Assembly (NCBI GenBank): GCA_964247055.1
Contig: OZ176051.1
Coordinates: forward strand, 6,758,001 to 6,822,000
DNA from: Paragordius varius
Lineage: Eukaryota; Nematomorpha
Length of the DNA stretch: 64,000 nucleotides
Direction of reading: 5' to 3'
Shown here: piece by piece, positions 61,347 to 64,000 of the stretch
Layout: the number at the start of each line of letters is the position of its first letter
Position numbering within the stretch: the first letter of the stretch is position 1
The notes under the pieces: generated by a model
What the model saw: only the letters and a program-made list of their open reading frames with translations
What the model was told of the DNA's origin: nothing
The model's database searches: none
Translations under genes and position numbers: made by a program

Positions 61347-64000
61347 ATGAAAATTTTATTGACTGATAAAATTGACGATGTATGTTACCATATTCTCGAA
61401 AAATCTAAAGATTTGATTATCAAACGAATAGATAAAATAAATTCCAAGGATCTTATTCAAACGATTAAGGTATTTTTATGTTAATTTTAGCCATATCAAT
61501 GCATTTTATTGCGATCTGCTACTAAAATCACAGACAATATTTTAGTTAATAGTCCCAACCTAAACATAATTGGTCGTGCTGGTACAGGAGTCGATAACAT
61601 TGATGTAAAAACTGCTACAAAATGCGGAATTTTTGTCTTAAAGTTTTATTATACTTTGATACATAATATATAGTACACCGCAAGGAAACAGTATTAGCGC
61701 TTGTGAATTGGCTTGTACCTTTATATTAGCACTTTCAAGGTTATTTTGCGAAAAATTAATTGTAAATTGTTAAAAACCACTATTTTATTATAACATAATT
61801 GGACGGAACTGTTTTTGTCGACCATACAAAAAAATTTAAATTACAACTATTTAGCACCTATCTTTTCAATATTTTTTTAATTTTAACATTATGTTTAATT
61901 AATTGTTTTCTTTAATTATAAATATTTATAGGAAAAGTAACCGTACGTTAAATCTTTTTTTTGTCGTTTTGTAAATGTTTCCAACCGAAATCACAGACAA
62001 AAATTGAATCCGGAATAGAAAATGTTTTCAATTCTAATCTCTGTTTTTTATTTCCCTTAACGCCTATTGTTTTTTTAACGTTATTCATTAAATTACCTCT
62101 TATTTAGTCTGGCGCTGTTTAAATCCATGAGATATCAAATTTATTTATGAAATGTGAAAATTTAGATGTATCACTTAAATTTATATATTCATCCTCAACA
62201 TTTTCTATCTTTATTGATGGTGATCCATAGTATTTGCACAATTTTTGAATATTGTTGATTTCCAAAGCCCTTTAACCAAGGGTGCTTATTCTTTTTTTGT
62301 GATATAGAAATATTACATCTGCCCATAATTCATTGCAAGCGTTTCGGTGGGATCGTAACAATTACATGGGAAATGAATTATATGGCAAAACTTTGGCTAT
62401 AATTGGTTTGGGACGGATAGGTAGGGAAGTTGCAATGCGGATGAAAGCATTTGGTATGAAGGTAATTAAGTCAATTACTTTTTACAATATTGTTTTTTTT
62501 CTGCAGACAATTTTGATTTCTATTTTACTGATAAGAAACGGAAGAATAATGACTTTTGGAAATGCCATTTTTTATTGATTTGTGAAAAATAGTCACTTTT
62601 TAGCAATCTTTTATCAAATATAACCTATTTTGTGCAATGCGATTGTGTAAATTATTCTTTTTATTTACTGTGGTTAAAGAATTACAATATGTATGTGGAA
62701 CTTTTTTTGTTATGCCCGTTAATATTTCTGTGTGGAAGGACATTTTATTTCTTTTACATTTGTAAAATTTTTTGCATCCTTAATGTGCCTAACTGTTTAG
62801 GTGATTAGTATTTTATTACTTTGACTTTTGGAATTGACTTTTAACTATTGAAACAAATATAAATAACCTTTGGTTTTTATAGACTCTTCTGCTGTAAATA
62901 AAAAATTTCTTTTTACTTTTATTTCTATTACTCGTAATTAGTTTTAAATTTAAAGAAATTATATATATTTATTTTTTTACCTTAAAACACTATTTTTAGA
63001 TTATAGGGTATGATCCTTTAGTAACTCCTGAAATGGCAAACGAATGGGATATTCTCTGGTTAGAACTTCAAGAAATTTGGCCTTTGGCCGATTATATAAC
63101 TGTGCATGTTCCATTGATACCTCCTACTAAATGTACACGTTTTTTTATACTTTCAATCCATTATTTTGTATAAATTTATTTAAAGACATTTTTTGTAAGT
63201 TTTTATATATATTACTAATATTATAATATCGCATAATTTTTTATTTTTTNNNNNNNNNNNNNNNNNNNNNNNNNNNNNNNNNNNNNNNNNNNNNNNNNNN
63301 NNNNNNNNNNNNNNNNNNNNNNNNNNNNNNNNNNNNNNNNNNNNNNNNNNNNNNNNNNNNNNNNNNNNNNNNNNNNNNNNNNNNNNNNNNNNNNNNNNNN
63401 NNNNNNNNNNNNNNNNNNNNNNNNNNNNNNNNNNNNNNNNNNNNNNNNNCAATAGTTGTTGAGAGATGATAAAAAAAAATTATATTTTAATATATCTGCC
63501 TTGTTCATGAAAAATGCCTGTTTTTAAAAAAAATTTAATTTGTTATGTGTTTTAATAGTGTAAATTTTAGTAGTATTTAAATATAATTTTTTCGAAATTT
63601 GTTTTTTATATGAATGCTACAATTTCAAGCACAAACATTAATGATCATTGCAATTTTTTACACATGTGTTATAATATAGTTAAAACGGATAAATTTATAA
63701 TTTTTAACATTTTTTTTTAATTTTCGTTTTTAAATAGATTTAATTAATGCTAAAACATTGAATCAATGTAAATCAGGCGTACGTATAATTAATTGTGCCC
63801 GTGGTGGGATTATTAATGAATTGGATTTGTTACACGCTTTAGAGTCAGGTCTTTGTGGTGGCGCCGCCTTGGATGTTTTTGAACAGGTGACTTCCTAAAT
63901 AGTTTTATGGTTTCAGCAAGTTTCTCAAATTAGAAAATTTAAATAACAAGTTTAGTTGTTTCATTGATTAATTAAAATAAAAAATTTATGTTTCATTGCA
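61347..64000 (+). CDS. PHGDH: D-3-phosphoglycerate dehydrogenase, partial (3' end beyond window)
   Basis: It oxidises 3-phosphoglycerate with NAD+, the first step of serine synthesis in the cytosol. Six exons are in view: 61347-61469, 61491-61642, 61674-61739, 62308-62461, 63000-63132, 63738-63886. Start [11 protein letters not shown]; then [65 protein letters not shown] (Rossmann GxGxxG), [49 protein letters not shown] with the substrate-site Arg, and [10 protein letters not shown]. The catalytic His lies past the window. Introns 1 and 2 are only 21 and 31 nt; intron 1 would add an in-frame stop if kept. Intron 5 contains a 200-N gap. About 259 residues are seen, half of the vertebrate long form. 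Confidence 0.95.
61948..62271 (-). other. Two consecutive ORFs antisense within PHGDH intron 3
   Basis: On the minus strand 62119-62271 reads 50 codons ([20 protein letters not shown], then [20 protein letters not shown]) to a TAA. Next, 61948-62088 reads from an [23 protein letters not shown], then [19 protein letters not shown], to a stop. Composition is less AT-driven than random ORFs here. I do not recognise either peptide. They may be exons of a small nested gene or the remains of one. Confidence 0.3.
63250..63449. other. Assembly gap (200 N)
   Basis: Exactly 200 Ns lie in PHGDH intron 5, a round number suggesting a scaffold placeholder of unknown true size. Confidence 0.98.

Overview
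The window is about 75% A+T and eukaryotic. All recognisable genes are split by GT-AG introns, and the repeats (RTE-type LINE, hAT elements, TA-targeted MITEs) are of the kinds common in animals. The most telling trait is intron size. Three conserved housekeeping genes carry introns of 21, 22, 25, 25 and 31 nt beside introns of up to 1.5 kb. Introns this short are best known among animals from dicyemid mesozoans. A small parasitic or symbiotic metazoan of that kind is my best guess, but no marker here proves it.

Layout. Positions 1-5.5 kb are nearly empty: one signal-peptide first exon at 500-548 (-) and a LINE 3'-end remnant near 1.1 kb. Positions 5.49-8.97 kb hold a nearly full-length but decayed RTE LINE with 15-bp target duplications. 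From 9.6 to 38.5 kb on the minus strand I find two paralogous genes (called A and B here) built almost wholly of in-phase micro-exons of 9-48 nt plus one 87-nt exon. Long introns stuffed with fold-back elements separate clusters of exons that are joined by 23-37 nt introns. The architecture is that of the schistosome micro-exon genes, which encode secreted variable proteins. Exon sizes 15-18-9-87 match exactly between A and B. This is the main discovery candidate of the window.

Positions 39.5-42.0 kb hold a decayed hAT transposon. Positions 44.7-51.2 kb hold a nine-exon gene for an unrecognised secreted, N-glycosylated protein; its second intron carries a non-autonomous hAT element. Positions 52.5-53.5 kb hold LINE and hAT remnants.

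The right end is a compact block of conserved genes. A 78-aa protein gene (-) lies head to head, 24 bp apart, with a TRF4/PAPD5-like non-canonical poly(A) polymerase (+). That gene converges within 110 bp on CBP20, the small subunit of the nuclear cap-binding complex (-). CBP20 lies head to head, 59 bp apart, with D-3-phosphoglycerate dehydrogenase (+), which contains a 200-N assembly gap and runs off the right edge. Two of these genes act in nuclear RNA metabolism (cap recognition, oligoadenylation for surveillance) and the third opens serine biosynthesis. I see no functional link beyond packing.

No rRNA, tRNA, CRISPR array, LTR retroelement or other virus-like element was recognised.
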